Assembly (NCBI GenBank): GCA_944383895.1
Contig: CALWRH010000013.1
Span: 1-55,847, forward strand
From: an uncultured Christensenellaceae bacterium
GTDB lineage: Bacteria > Bacillota > Clostridia > Christensenellales > UBA3700
DNA length: 55,847 nt
Reading direction: 5' to 3'
Part shown: positions 36,358 to 45,670 of the stretch, one piece after another
Numbering within the stretch: position 1 is the stretch's first letter
Layout of the letters: each line of letters begins with the position of its first letter
Position numbers and translations under genes: made by a program
Notes under the pieces: generated by a model
The model's input: the letters and a program-made list of their open reading frames with translations, nothing else
What the model was told of the DNA's origin: nothing
Database searches by the model: none

Positions 36358-37668
36358 ATGGAAGAGGATAACAAACAAGAGAAAATATCTTCGGATAACG
36401 CACACGAGCAGGACAATTTCGTCACGGACGGGCAAGTAGAAGACAAGTCTGAAAACACGGTTTCCGTAACAACGGGGGCAGATGCCGAAGAACCGCTCAG
36501 AGGACATGAGGCTCATGCTGAAAGGGTGCGCATCCGCAAGATTTTCCGCAAACAGGATATAAAGAATTTTCTCAAGGCAAATACGGTGCTCATCATTTCG
36601 ATCGTTGCAGCGGCGATAACCTGTTTTTTCGTGCCTTTCGATGAAGAATATCTCGGATACTTCGATCTTCGCACTCTTTCGTGTCTTTTCTGTACGCTCG
36701 CGGTTGTCGCGGCGTTCAAAAACATACGATTCTTCGTATGGCTCGCGGACATAATAGTCAGACGTTTCAAAAGCATAAGGACGGTCATTGTTTCGCTCGT
36801 ATTCGTAACCTATTTCGGCTCGATGATAATGGCTAACGACATGGCGCTCGTTACGTTTCTGCCGCTCGGTTATTTCGTGCTCGAGTCCTGCAACGGCAAA
36901 CGCTATATGGCGTTCACCTTCATTATGCAGAATATCGCCGCAAACTTAGGCGGCATGCTTACGCCTTTCGGCAATCCGCAGAATCTCTATCTTTATTCCT
37001 TCTTCAATATAGGCGCGGCGGAATTTTTCAAAATAATGGCTTTGCCGTTTGCCGCGGCGTTCCTTCTCATTTTGGGGACGTGTCTTTTCGTTAAACCCGA
37101 AAAGGTGCAAGTGACTACAAAAAAACGCCCTGCTCCCAAGGCGTGGAGAGTGGCTGTTTACAGCGCGCTGTTCATTGTTTCCGTACTCATAGTCTTCCGC
37201 ATTTTCCCTTATTATTGGGGGCTTCTTGCGGTCACGGTCGCGCTGCTCGTACTCGACTTCAGATCCGTACTCAAAGTCGATTACGGTCTGTTGCTCACGT
37301 TCTGCGCGTTTTTCGTATTTTCAGGCAATATGTCGAGGATAGAGCCTGTTCAGAAATTTTTAGGCACCCTTATGGATATAGATCCGCTTGCTTTCGGCAT
37401 ACTTTCTTGTCAGGTGATAAGCAATGTGCCGAGCGCGGTATTGCTTTCGAGATTCACTACCGATTACGCGCGTCTTCTCATAGCGGTAAACCTGGGCGGA
37501 CTCGGGACGCCGATAGCGTCGCTCGCGAGCCTTATCACACTCAATACATACCGTAAACTGATGCCCGGCGATACAAAGAAATATATACTGCTTTTCCTTG
37601 CGCTCAATTTCGGATTCCTTCTGATACTTGCGGGATTCGGATATTTGACCTGTTACGCGATTCTGTAA
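36358..37668 (+). CDS. SLC13 / ArsB-type anion permease
   Basis: 436 residues. A hydrophilic, acidic N-terminal region of about 75 residues is followed by 10-11 membrane helices. The two signature segments of the ion-transporter superfamily are present: NIAANLGGMLTPFGNPQNLYLYS after the fifth helix and SNVPSAVLLSRFT in the second half; between them runs a loop rich in K and P. The family moves dicarboxylates, sulfate, arsenite or Na+/H+, usually with Na+; the substrate is unknown. The long hydrophilic N-terminus is unusual. The ATG at 36358 is chosen because the promoter overlaps the earlier in-frame TTG. Convergent with the histidine kinase gene, 13 bases apart. Confidence 0.85.
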   Translation: MEEDNKQEKISSDNAHEQDNFVTDGQVEDKSENTVSVTTGADAEEPLRGHEAHAERVRIRKIFRKQDIKNFLKANTVLIISIVAAAITCFFVPFDEEYLGYFDLRTLSCLFCTLAVVAAFKNIRFFVWLADIIVRRFKSIRTVIVSLVFVTYFGSMIMANDMALVTFLPLGYFVLESCNGKRYMAFTFIMQNIAANLGGMLTPFGNPQNLYLYSFFNIGAAEFFKIMALPFAAAFLLILGTCLFVKPEKVQVTTKKRPAPKAWRVAVYSALFIVSVLIVFRIFPYYWGLLAVTVALLVLDFRSVLKVDYGLLLTFCAFFVFSGNMSRIEPVQKFLGTLMDIDPLAFGILSCQVISNVPSAVLLSRFTTDYARLLIAVNLGGLGTPIASLASLITLNTYRKLMPGDTKKYILLFLALNFGFLLILAGFGYLTCYAIL

Positions 37669-37681
37669 GTACGATAAAAGC

Positions 37682-38584
37682 TTATTTTATTTTTTTGCAG
37701 GGTATGACGACATGGATCCTCAGGCGGTTTCCGTCAAGAGATGCGCTGATATCTCCTCCGAGTGACTGAGTAAGATTTTTTGCAATAGACAATCCGAGCC
37801 CTGTCGACGTTTTTCCGTTTTCCACGGTAAAAAAGCGGTCGAATAATTTGCCTACGCTTACAGTGTCGAGCGAATTTGCCGTATTTTCAAAATCTATGCT
37901 GCCGTCAGCGTTAAGCGTTATCGCAAAGTCGCCGTCGCTGTGCTTTACGGCGTTTCCTATCACGTTTTCGAATATTCTTACGAGCACGCTTTTGTCTGCA
38001 ATGCACTCGAAGGTCGCGTTGCAGAAATGCAGGTCGGGAGTTATTTTGCGCTCACTCAGCGCGTCGTAAAAACCGAGAAGAGTTTCTTCGAGTACCGAGC
38101 CGAGCGACAACGTCTGAACGTTGAGTTTTCTTTCTCCGTTGCAGGTGAGAGTATAACCGAAAAGTTCTTCTGTCAGTTGTCGCAATGCCACAGTTCTTTC
38201 GTGAACTATGCCGAAATATTTTTTCACTTTGTCGGGATCTGTTTCGTCTTTGATAAGTTCGAGATACCCGCATATCGCGGTCAGAGGAGTCCTTAGATCG
38301 TGAGATACGTTTGCTATCGCGCTTTTTATCTCTCTGTCGCCTTTGAGATAAATCAGTTCTTTTTCTCTGAGATCTGTGAGCGTGCCGTTTAAGTTGTCGG
38401 CAAAAGCGCGCAGAGTCTTATCTCCCGAGCTCACGGTAACGCGCGCGTTGGTATCGCCCTTTATCGCGAAGGAAAATTCTTGGTTTATTTCTTTGAGTCC
38501 GTATCTGTATACGGCTAAGCGTACCGACGTGTAAGCCAGCGCGAGCGCGAGCAGGGCTGTCGCCAAAGACAATGCGATAATCAT
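37682..38584 (-). CDS. Sensor histidine kinase
   Basis: 300 residues. One N-terminal membrane helix (about 2-25) with no extracellular domain, a short linker, then HisKA with H95 in NVSHDLRTPL and a HATPase with N207 and N211 in FENVIGNAVKHS, and the G2 box TGLGLSIAKNL. The lack of a sensing domain is typical of intramembrane-sensing (BceS-like) kinases that work with an ABC exporter. An AGGAG site precedes the ATG. The gene has its own promoter and lies downstream of the ABC pair and response regulator on the same strand, with which it likely forms one signalling unit. Confidence 0.92.
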   Translation of the reverse strand: MIIALSLATALLALALAYTSVRLAVYRYGLKEINQEFSFAIKGDTNARVTVSSGDKTLRAFADNLNGTLTDLREKELIYLKGDREIKSAIANVSHDLRTPLTAICGYLELIKDETDPDKVKKYFGIVHERTVALRQLTEELFGYTLTCNGERKLNVQTLSLGSVLEETLLGFYDALSERKITPDLHFCNATFECIADKSVLVRIFENVIGNAVKHSDGDFAITLNADGSIDFENTANSLDTVSVGKLFDRFFTVENGKTSTGLGLSIAKNLTQSLGGDISASLDGNRLRIHVVIPCKKIK

Positions 38585-38631
38585 GTTTTTCTCCTGTCCG
38601 AATTATCGGATAAGCGTTATTTTATATTTTT

Positions 38632-38660
38632 ATGATAACGCACATAAAGCGTTTTGTCAC
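38632..38660 (-). promoter_or_regulatory. Candidate promoter of the histidine kinase gene
   Basis: Minus strand GTGACA (38660-38655), 17 bases, TATCAT (38637-38632). Confidence 0.5.
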
Positions 38661-38777
38661 CGCTTAATTATAAATTTGTCTTTCGCCGTAATTGGCTACG
38701 GGCAGACGACACGCATTTATAAAGCACGGACAAGAAGTGCCTGTGTTTCTTTTTTTGCGTTTTATGCACACGGGTAA

Positions 38778-38813
38778 AGAAAAAGCGCGGCGGGACAAAA
38801 GCCTGCGCCGCGC
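38778..38813 (-). terminator. Terminator of the ABC-2 exporter operon
   Basis: GCGCGGCG (38785-38792) pairs with CGCCGCGC (38806-38813); on the minus strand the stem is followed by TTTTTCTTTA. It separates the ABC pair from the kinase gene. Confidence 0.8.
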
Positions 38814-38840
38814 GTATGTGGGATGGGAAGGAATTATGTA

Positions 38841-39689
38841 TTATTTCAGATCGAGTCTTCTGAAGACCAGGCAACCTTCTGCGGTGGTCGCGGTAACGAT
38901 ACCGAGAGAATACAGAAGCATCTGCCAATCGTGGAATTTCTCGCCTTTGCTCAGTTGCAGTACTTGTCCGCTCGGGAAAAAGTCTAAGCAGAATTGATAG
39001 AAAGCTTTAAGCTGCGGCTTGGGTCTGTCGGGATTGGGGACCATAACTTCGACGAGCTCTCCGAGTTCGTTGAAAGAAGTTTCTGCGATCATATCAGGCT
39101 GATTTACCTTGAACGATATCGAGAGGAATACAAAAGTCGCGATGATCAAGGTAAGCAGACAGATTACGATGGACGCGGTCGTGCTTTTAGACAGCATAGA
39201 AACAATTGTAACTATGGCAGCGTATGCAAGCATTACTGCGGTACCGTCGATGATTATCCATGCTATGAGTTTTGCCGAATATTTGAACGGTCCGAATATC
39301 GGCATTGCTATCGCGCAGACAGTAAGCAGACCTACAATATTGAGCAGAATAGCAAAAACCGCTACGGTAACGAAATTGGAAATATATATCGACGAGCGTG
39401 AGTGTCCCATGATAAGCTTGTTGCGGATAGTGCCGTTGGCGTAATCCGCTCCTATGATCTGACAGCCGAAGACAGAGATAAGTATGCTTTGCAGAGGCAT
39501 GCCGAACAAGCTGTATATCACGAGAAGGAATTCGTCCGAGGCTACGGGGGAGGAGTTCGGGTCGGCTTTCCTTTGTATTACAGAGATTATGATCATGAAT
39601 ATCATTACAATAGCCTGAACCGCGAGCGATATCCACATTGTTTTGTTTTTTATTGCTCTTGAGAAATTGGATCTGAGAAGTTTAAGCAT
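38841..39689 (-). CDS. ABC-2 type exporter permease
   Basis: 282 residues. An N-terminal hydrophobic helix, then a soluble stretch, then five more helices. GADYANGTIRNKLIMGHSR after the second helix is the typical ABC-2 elbow region. Its start overlaps the end of the ATPase gene by 8 bases. With the ATPase it forms a BcrAB/LanFEG-like exporter, a type that often confers self-protection against peptide antibiotics; that function is inferred from the neighbouring two-component genes. Confidence 0.88.
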   Translation of the reverse strand: MLKLLRSNFSRAIKNKTMWISLAVQAIVMIFMIIISVIQRKADPNSSPVASDEFLLVIYSLFGMPLQSILISVFGCQIIGADYANGTIRNKLIMGHSRSSIYISNFVTVAVFAILLNIVGLLTVCAIAMPIFGPFKYSAKLIAWIIIDGTAVMLAYAAIVTIVSMLSKSTTASIVICLLTLIIATFVFLSISFKVNQPDMIAETSFNELGELVEVMVPNPDRPKPQLKAFYQFCLDFFPSGQVLQLSKGEKFHDWQMLLYSLGIVTATTAEGCLVFRRLDLK

Positions 39690-40596
39690 TGTCTTTACCT
39701 CCCAGAAGATTTATATAATACGACTCGAGATCTTCGTCCTTTTCGGATATCTTCACGAGTGTTATTCCGTTGTCGGAGAGAACTTTGTTGAGTCTTGTTA
39801 TAGTGATCTCGCTGTAAATTTCTGCCTCCGTGTCGGTTATGAGCTTATACTCAACGTTTGCCGAGTCAAGAGCTGGCGCTAAGCGTTCAGAAGAGTCGAC
39901 GTGTATGACAAGACATCTGCGGCACGCTTTTTCGAGTTCCGCGGCGCTGATTTCTTTGATAATCCTGCCTCTGTCGACAAAGCCGTAATAAGTTGCGAGC
40001 TTAGAGAGCTCTCCGAGGATATGGCTGGATATCATAAATGTGATGTTACGTTCTTTGTTGAGCTTTATTATCAGCTCTCTTATTTCAACGATGCCTTGAG
40101 GGTCGAGTCCGTTCACGGGTTCGTCGAGCACGATAAAATCGGGATCTCCCGCAAGGGCGAGAGCAATACCGAGCCTCTGGCGCATACCGAGAGAAAAGTT
40201 TTTGACTTTTTTATTTCCCGTATTGCTTAATCCTACGAGATCGAGAAGTGCTTCGATATTGCCGTAAGAAGGCTTGCCGAGCAGTATGTATTGCTGTTTA
40301 AGATTTTCTTCCGCAGTCATAAAAGAGTATACGGACGGGGTTTCTACTACCGCTCCCATACGTTTTCTTGCTTTGTATATTTCTTTGTCGGTATGGTTTG
40401 CTCCGTATATTGCATAAGAGCCGTTTGTCGGATGCTGAAGACCACAGATCATGCGGATAAGGGTGGTTTTGCCCGCACCGTTTTTGCCTATCAGCCCGTA
40501 GATCGCGCCGCAAGGAACGTGCATCGTAAGCCCGTTAAGCGCATAGCATTTGCGGTAACGCTTGGTAAGGTTGGATGTAGTCAGGCAGTAATCCAT
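39682..40596 (-). CDS. ABC-2 exporter ATP-binding protein (BcrA type)
   Basis: 304 residues. Walker A GKNGAGKTT near residue 37, Q-loop area MGAVVETPSVYSFMTAEENL, a signature degenerate to FSLGMRQRLGIA as usual in the BcrA group, Walker B FIVLDEPVNGLDP, and H-loop MISSHILGEL. The last 80 residues form the extra C-terminal domain common in this group. It energises the permease encoded downstream. An AAAGGAGAG site precedes the ATG and a promoter lies 35-60 bases upstream. Confidence 0.93.
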   Translation of the reverse strand: MDYCLTTSNLTKRYRKCYALNGLTMHVPCGAIYGLIGKNGAGKTTLIRMICGLQHPTNGSYAIYGANHTDKEIYKARKRMGAVVETPSVYSFMTAEENLKQQYILLGKPSYGNIEALLDLVGLSNTGNKKVKNFSLGMRQRLGIALALAGDPDFIVLDEPVNGLDPQGIVEIRELIIKLNKERNITFMISSHILGELSKLATYYGFVDRGRIIKEISAAELEKACRRCLVIHVDSSERLAPALDSANVEYKLITDTEAEIYSEITITRLNKVLSDNGITLVKISEKDEDLESYYINLLGGKDNA

Positions 40597-40629
40597 AAAT
40601 TCACTCTCCTTTGCTTTGATAAGTCGAGT

Positions 40630-40658
40630 ATAATACGGTCAAATCAAGGAATTTACAA
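40630..40658 (-). promoter_or_regulatory. Promoter of the ABC-2 exporter pair
   Basis: Minus strand TTGTAA (40658-40653), 17 bases, TATTAT (40635-40630). It lies between the response regulator stop and the ATPase start, a natural place for regulation by that response regulator. Confidence 0.65.
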
Positions 40659-40676
40659 AAAAACGTCAAGAATTTG

Positions 40677-41339
40677 TCAAGATTTGAGTTTGTATCCGAT
40701 ACCCCATACGGCTTCGATATGGTCTTTGCCGCTGATAGCACGGAGTTTGTTTCTCAGATTTCCTATATGAGTACGCAGAGAGCTTTCTTCGCAGTCGGGC
40801 GTAAGGTCTTCGATACTTGCCATCATGTTGTCTTTCGATACTACTTTGCCGCCCGCTTTTATCAGTGTATAGAGTATGGCGTATTCGGTTTTCGTGAGTT
40901 TTGCCGGTTTTCCGCAGACTGTCGCGGAGTAGTCGTTCTGATCCACAGTGAGATCGGCATAAGAAAGGGCAGAATTTTTGTCTGACCTTTCGCGCAGATG
41001 CACGCTTATTCTTGCAAGCAGCTCCTGAGTGTCGAAAGGCTTTGTTATATAATCCACCGCTCCCGACGTCAGAAGATTGACTTTGTCGGCGATTGCAGCT
41101 TTAGCGCTGACTACTATCACGGGCAGATGCCTGAGGGCAGGCAGAAGATCTTCGCCGTTTATTCCGGGCAGCATAAGATCGAGAAGTATAAGATCGGGCG
41201 ATCGGTCCTTTATCAACATCGAGGCTTCGGTGCCCGAAAACGCGCGCATAACGTCGTAACCGTTCTTAGTGAGCAGTTCTTCGACCATATCTCCGATATA
41301 GACGTCGTCGTCTACGATAAGGATAGTTTTTTTCGCCAT
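40677..41339 (-). CDS. OmpR/PhoB-type response regulator
   Basis: 220 residues. Receiver domain with D10, D11, D12, phospho-acceptor D54 in LILLDLMLPG, and the KPF lysine near residue 104; then a winged-helix Trans_reg_C domain (about 125-220) with LTKTEYAILYTLIKAGGKVVS divided over its first helices and a recognition helix near SLRTHIGNLRNKL. The ATG at 41339 has AGGGAGG in front; the longer frame from 41426 contains the promoter. Presumed partner is the kinase at 37682-38584, and the presumed target the ABC-2 operon between them. Confidence 0.94.
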   Translation of the reverse strand: MAKKTILIVDDDVYIGDMVEELLTKNGYDVMRAFSGTEASMLIKDRSPDLILLDLMLPGINGEDLLPALRHLPVIVVSAKAAIADKVNLLTSGAVDYITKPFDTQELLARISVHLRERSDKNSALSYADLTVDQNDYSATVCGKPAKLTKTEYAILYTLIKAGGKVVSKDNMMASIEDLTPDCEESSLRTHIGNLRNKLRAISGKDHIEAVWGIGYKLKS

Positions 41340-41361
41340 TTCAGCCTCCCTGTACTTTACC

Positions 41362-41390
41362 ATTATATCCGCAACCAGGTGGTCTGTCAA
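41362..41390 (-). promoter_or_regulatory. Perfect-consensus promoter of the response regulator gene
   Basis: Minus strand TTGACA (41390-41385), 17 bases, TATAAT (41367-41362). The start near 41355 leaves a leader of about 16 bases with the AGGGAGG site. Confidence 0.92.
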
Positions 41391-41475
41391 TGATGGCGTA
41401 ACGTGCCTGATAGTATTAAGCTGCATGTCGACGATAACTTTCGCATATATTTTGTTAAAACAAAATTAAAAAATA

Positions 41476-41504
41476 TAGACAAAAACAAAAAATAGTTATA
41501 TTAT
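41476..41504 (+). promoter_or_regulatory. Promoter of the zinc-ribbon membrane protein gene
   Basis: TAGACA (41476-41481), 17 bases, TATTAT (41499-41504), start near 41511. Confidence 0.6.
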
Positions 41505-41575
41505 ATTTGTATAAGTGCCCGAAAAGATTAGGATATCGGGCTCGGTTCATCAGCAAGATGAAGGAGGAGTGTGCT

Positions 41576-43960
41576 ATGATTTGTAAAAACTGTAACAAAG
41601 AAGTGCCTGAAGACTATATGTTTTGTCCGTATTGCGGCAAAAGGGTCGACGGCAACAAAAATTGTCCTAAATGCGGAGCTTTGATACCTGAAGATTTTGC
41701 TTTTTGTCCTAAATGCGGAGCAAATACAAACGCGGAACCCGTTGCGAAAAAACAAGTAGAGCAAGCGAGACCCCGCGTAGCGGCAGATAGACCCCGCGTT
41801 GCTGCAAAACCTGTCGCAGCGCCGGCATCCCGAGTGGCGGCTCAAAAACCCCGCGTTGCGGCGGAAAGACCTCGCGTTGAGACGTCTAAACCTGTAACGA
41901 TTGCCGACAGACCGCGTGTTGCAGCAGAAAGACCGCGTCCCGCAGTAAATGCTCAGCCGCAGAGAAGGGTGGTAAAGCGCGTTGTCAACGGCAGACCGCA
42001 GCCTGTCGTCCGCGAAGAGGCAGTCACAGAGAGACCTCCCGTTCGCAGAGTAGTAAACAGAGCTCCCGAACCGCCTAAGCCTAAAAAGGTCAAAGCAAAA
42101 AGAGCTCCGATAAATTGGAATTCCGTCAAAGAAAGTATGAATACGGGACTTATCAACCGCATAGTGCTGCTGACTGTCGCAGTTATATTCTTTATCTGCT
42201 CTTTCTTCAGCGTCGTAACTTTCAACATGACGGACGTATTCAAAGAATCTCTCGGTTCTGAGAGTGAAAAGATCAGACTTGACGGTGATATCAAGGTTGA
42301 TTACAGCGCGATAGATCTTATAAATTATGCGTTCTTCGTTATGGGTACGGATTACGATTCGGCAATAGATTATGTTGAAAATTACGAGATGGAAGACAGC
42401 TATGACGAAATACTCGAAGACGAAGACAATTTTAAAGTCAGCACTGTTACGGGTACTGTTACCATAACGTCTAAAGGATGTAAGGCGCTTTCTGATTTCG
42501 CATCGGATATGGATGTTATCAAATTGTCATATGCATCTTTCGTGATAGAAGCCGGAGAAGGTATCGATCTCAGCGGGGCAACGAGCTCTATGGTCACCGC
42601 GGGATTCCTGTCCCTTGCCAACATTATATGCGCAACGGTAGTCCTGATTCTCGCCGCGATAAATATGTTTATGCGTAAAGGAAAGAGCGGCGTCGTGCTC
42701 GTCGCAGTTATGTTCGCAATGGCTGTCGGACTCGGAGCGATTCTTGCAGGAATTACCGTTGACGTAGGTTTCGGCGAAGGCGGAGTTGCAGGTATGGGCG
42801 GAGCTCTTGCGGCGATAGTCGCTTTTGCAGTTATATATTTCGCTTATCGTCTTGTCGTACGCATACTTACCGAAAAGAACGAGAGCGTCAAGAGCCTTGT
42901 TGCGAACGCGGTCGCACTCGTTGCCGGTATCGTAGTTGTATGTTGCGCTACTGTACCTGCGGTAAACGCTACATATACATACGTTCCTGCGGATGAAGAT
43001 GCGAGAAACGTTAAGTACGAGTTTTCTTATTCGCAGTTTGAAACTTTCAACCAATATTTCTTCGATATGGGCGAAGATCTGTATAAAGACAGCGAAGAAC
43101 TCAAAGCGGAGTTCGATACGATCGGCAACTATTATTCAGACGTAAAGGACAGAGCAGACGGAGAGGCTTTACTTAAAACCGGTTACGGGCTCACGTCTTT
43201 GCTGAATACCAAGTTTATAAGCGAAGAATACGGATCGGTCAGAACGCTTTTGAAACTGCAACCCATACTTTCTGTCATAGCGGTTTATTGCGCCGCGCTT
43301 GCGATCTCGTTCGCATTGGCAGGACTCTGCGGAGGAAAGAACGTTAAAGCGATAAAAGGTATTGCGTTCATAGTTATATTGATCGCGGCGGCATACGGTA
43401 TGTTCTCTACGATTTTGCTTAACACGGCTCTCAGTATGTCCGAATTGTTGCCCAAGGTTGACGCTGCTGTAGGCACCGCGCCTATCGTACAGTTGATTTT
43501 TGCGGTTGTCGGAATAGTCGGCGTTTGCGTAGCTCTTGTATTCAAGAACAAACAGCTCGGCAAAAAAGAAGTTTACGATCCGCTTGCCGAATACGACGAC
43601 GAAGACGCAGACTTTACCGAGGAAGAAAACAGCGCATACGGCGGCTATGTTTATGACGGTTACGGCAACGAAGACGCAGACTTTACCGAGGAAGAAAACA
43701 GCGCATACGGCGGCTATGTTTATGACAGTTACGGCAACGAAGACGTTTTTGCCGAAGAAGAAACGGTAAAAGACGATTTTGTCGAGGACGACGCGTTTGT
43801 GCAGGAAGAACCCGTTGCAAATGATGCGGCACCTGAAGAAACCGCGGACGTTTCAGTCGCAGACGACGAGATCGAAGAGATTTCAGAAGTTGCCGAAGAT
43901 AAAGAAGTAAGCAGCGATTCTGAAGACGAAGATACAGATAAATCTGACAAAGATATCTGA
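41576..43960 (+). CDS. Double zinc-ribbon multi-pass membrane protein with acidic tail
   Basis: 794 residues. Residues 1-50 hold two zinc ribbons (C-K-N-C/C-P-Y-C and C-P-K-C/C-P-K-C). Residues 60-175 are a low-complexity linker of R-P-R-V-A-A type repeats. A first membrane helix is at about 193-215, then an outside domain, then seven more helices grouped at about 338-466 and 560-655. The last 135 residues are strongly acidic with a 23-residue tandem duplication. The ATG at 41576 is preferred because GGAGGAG lies at 41563-41569; earlier in-frame starts lack a site. Function unknown; a membrane scaffold is a guess from layout. Large zinc-ribbon membrane proteins like this are common but uncharacterised in Clostridia. 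Confidence 0.8.
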   Translation: MICKNCNKEVPEDYMFCPYCGKRVDGNKNCPKCGALIPEDFAFCPKCGANTNAEPVAKKQVEQARPRVAADRPRVAAKPVAAPASRVAAQKPRVAAERPRVETSKPVTIADRPRVAAERPRPAVNAQPQRRVVKRVVNGRPQPVVREEAVTERPPVRRVVNRAPEPPKPKKVKAKRAPINWNSVKESMNTGLINRIVLLTVAVIFFICSFFSVVTFNMTDVFKESLGSESEKIRLDGDIKVDYSAIDLINYAFFVMGTDYDSAIDYVENYEMEDSYDEILEDEDNFKVSTVTGTVTITSKGCKALSDFASDMDVIKLSYASFVIEAGEGIDLSGATSSMVTAGFLSLANIICATVVLILAAINMFMRKGKSGVVLVAVMFAMAVGLGAILAGITVDVGFGEGGVAGMGGALAAIVAFAVIYFAYRLVVRILTEKNESVKSLVANAVALVAGIVVVCCATVPAVNATYTYVPADEDARNVKYEFSYSQFETFNQYFFDMGEDLYKDSEELKAEFDTIGNYYSDVKDRADGEALLKTGYGLTSLLNTKFISEEYGSVRTLLKLQPILSVIAVYCAALAISFALAGLCGGKNVKAIKGIAFIVILIAAAYGMFSTILLNTALSMSELLPKVDAAVGTAPIVQLIFAVVGIVGVCVALVFKNKQLGKKEVYDPLAEYDDEDADFTEEENSAYGGYVYDGYGNEDADFTEEENSAYGGYVYDSYGNEDVFAEEETVKDDFVEDDAFVQEEPVANDAAPEETADVSVADDEIEEISEVAEDKEVSSDSEDEDTDKSDKDI
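43601..43738 (+). repeat. 69-bp in-frame tandem duplication
   Basis: Two units (43601-43669 and 43670-43738) differ at a single base that changes Gly to Ser. Each encodes 23 residues of acidic sequence with a GGYVYD core. The near identity points to a recent duplication. Confidence 0.93.
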
Positions 43961-43967
43961 TTTTAAC

Positions 43968-44001
43968 ATACCGCCGCTCTTTTTGAGCGGCGGTATTATT
44001 A
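43968..44001 (+). terminator. Hairpin between the zinc-ribbon gene and the lipoprotein gene
   Basis: ATACCGCCGCTC, TTTTT loop, GAGCGGCGGTAT: a 12-bp perfect stem followed by TATT only, so the U-tract is weak and some read-through is likely. Confidence 0.65.
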
Positions 44002-44018
44002 GAAAGGGGCTGTTATAA

Positions 44019-45623
44019 ATGAATAGAAAAATATTGTGTATTTTAGCTGTACTTATGTTTATCGTGCTCATATTTTCTTTTACTGCATGTTTCAACACTT
44101 TGGAAACTCAAAAGTCGCAGGACGACGAAAATACGGGAGACGATAGCGGAGATACAAGTGACGATGACGAAGAAATATATTGTACGGTGACGCTTGTAGA
44201 TAACATGAGCGATAAACCGACAAATTTGATCGAAATAAAAAAAGGTAACAAACTTTCGGAAATATCTCTTAAGGATAGCGAAGACTACTTTTTTGTCGGA
44301 TGGTACATAGACGAAAACTTTACTCAGCCGTACGATTTCGCTGCTCCCGTAGAAAGCGATTTTACTCTATATGCAAAATGGCTGAAGAAACAGGACGTAG
44401 AACTTTATACAAACAATACGTTATATCTGTGCAAAGACGGGACAGCCGATCTGTCCGACGTTCTTCCGGGCAGCGGATATGTTGCTTACGGAAATATGGC
44501 TACGATAACGGGCAGTCTGATTACGCTTTCGGGAGTAGGCAGATTTACGTTAAGATATACTCCGTCGGGTAGTACGGGCACGACAGACGTTACCGTAAAC
44601 GTAATAAACGGACAAAACGCAGGCGATTGGAGTGAACTCGTATCTGCGATCAATGCCGGTAAAAACGTTGCGCTATACAGAGATATAACCGCACCTGTCG
44701 GTGCTGATACGGTCGCAATAACGAATTCTGTAATTTACGGCAACGCAAAAGAAATAGTCGTCAATAATATCGTAAAGGGAGATATTGACAACCGTGGGAA
44801 AAACGCCTTTGACGTTTCCGGGAACGGAAAAGCATATTTCTACGACACTATAATAAGCGGATACAAGAGTGAAGAGAGCGAAATTTCTGATCTTACGCAA
44901 TTTGACGGATACGGTCAACTGATAAACGTTGTCAACAACGACAATAATCTTCGTCCCGACGTATTGGTAAAACACTGTATTTTGCAGAACGGGCAGAAGA
45001 TGATGTATGTCAAAGGAGCGAACGTAGTTGTCGAGGGCAGCGTTTTCAGAAACGGCTCTGACGCATTGCTTGCGATAGAAACCGGCAACGTAAAAGGCGC
45101 AAACGTAATGGTGAAGAATTCGGTGTTCAGCAATTCGAGATTTTTCGGTATTTGTCTTTGTAGCTGGGAAGACATTGTTGACGATTCTTATTACTGTTCG
45201 CTGAATTTTGACGGTTTTGTCGATATATACAATTGGAAAGAAAGGTATGCAGAGAACTCTATACCTCCTTCAATCGGAAACAGTATGGTAATAGAGATCA
45301 TCAACGATCTGATAAAAGGAGAAGCAGCAAAAGATAAATATGATGAGTTTTACGCTAAAGATTCTGACGGCAACGAGTATTTCCATTTCGGGCTATTGAT
45401 CGTTGCAACGGGTAAATTTGATGCAGACAAACTTGTCATCAACGGAGCAGAAAACGTAGGATTGGAAATAAAGAACTTACCGCTTCCCAGCATGATTAGT
45501 GCATTGATAAAAACATGTATGGTTTACGGAATAGTAAACGGAGATTTAACGATAGAGCCGACAGAGAAAATAAAAGATAATCCTTTGCTGAGTCAGGAAC
45601 TTATCTACGGCAGAGTGCAGTAA
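44019..45623 (+). CDS. Surface lipoprotein with one InlB-type repeat and a beta-helix-like domain
   Basis: 534 residues. The signal peptide ends with F-T-A-C (cysteine near 25), then an acidic D/E/G spacer. Residues 50-125 form one Flg_new/InlB B-repeat (FVGWYIDENFTQPYDF, then TLYAKW). From about residue 220 on, short turns with repeated N, G and V (ITNSVIYGNAKEIVVNNIVKG, then FRNGSD and MVKNSVFSNSRF) suggest a right-handed parallel beta-helix. Probably a cell-surface adhesin or glycan-binding protein. The ribosome binding site is AAAGGGG. It is the last gene before the composition changes. Confidence 0.82.
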   Translation: MNRKILCILAVLMFIVLIFSFTACFNTLETQKSQDDENTGDDSGDTSDDDEEIYCTVTLVDNMSDKPTNLIEIKKGNKLSEISLKDSEDYFFVGWYIDENFTQPYDFAAPVESDFTLYAKWLKKQDVELYTNNTLYLCKDGTADLSDVLPGSGYVAYGNMATITGSLITLSGVGRFTLRYTPSGSTGTTDVTVNVINGQNAGDWSELVSAINAGKNVALYRDITAPVGADTVAITNSVIYGNAKEIVVNNIVKGDIDNRGKNAFDVSGNGKAYFYDTIISGYKSEESEISDLTQFDGYGQLINVVNNDNNLRPDVLVKHCILQNGQKMMYVKGANVVVEGSVFRNGSDALLAIETGNVKGANVMVKNSVFSNSRFFGICLCSWEDIVDDSYYCSLNFDGFVDIYNWKERYAENSIPPSIGNSMVIEIINDLIKGEAAKDKYDEFYAKDSDGNEYFHFGLLIVATGKFDADKLVINGAENVGLEIKNLPLPSMISALIKTCMVYGIVNGDLTIEPTEKIKDNPLLSQELIYGRVQ

Positions 45624-45639
45624 AAAAAGTCAAAAAATA

Positions 45640-45665
45640 AAAACGAGGTATTGCCTCGTTTTTTA
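45640..45665 (+). terminator. Intrinsic terminator after the surface lipoprotein gene
   Basis: AAACGAGG, loop TATTG, CCTCGTTT followed by TTT. Confidence 0.88.
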
Positions 45666-45670
45666 TTGCC

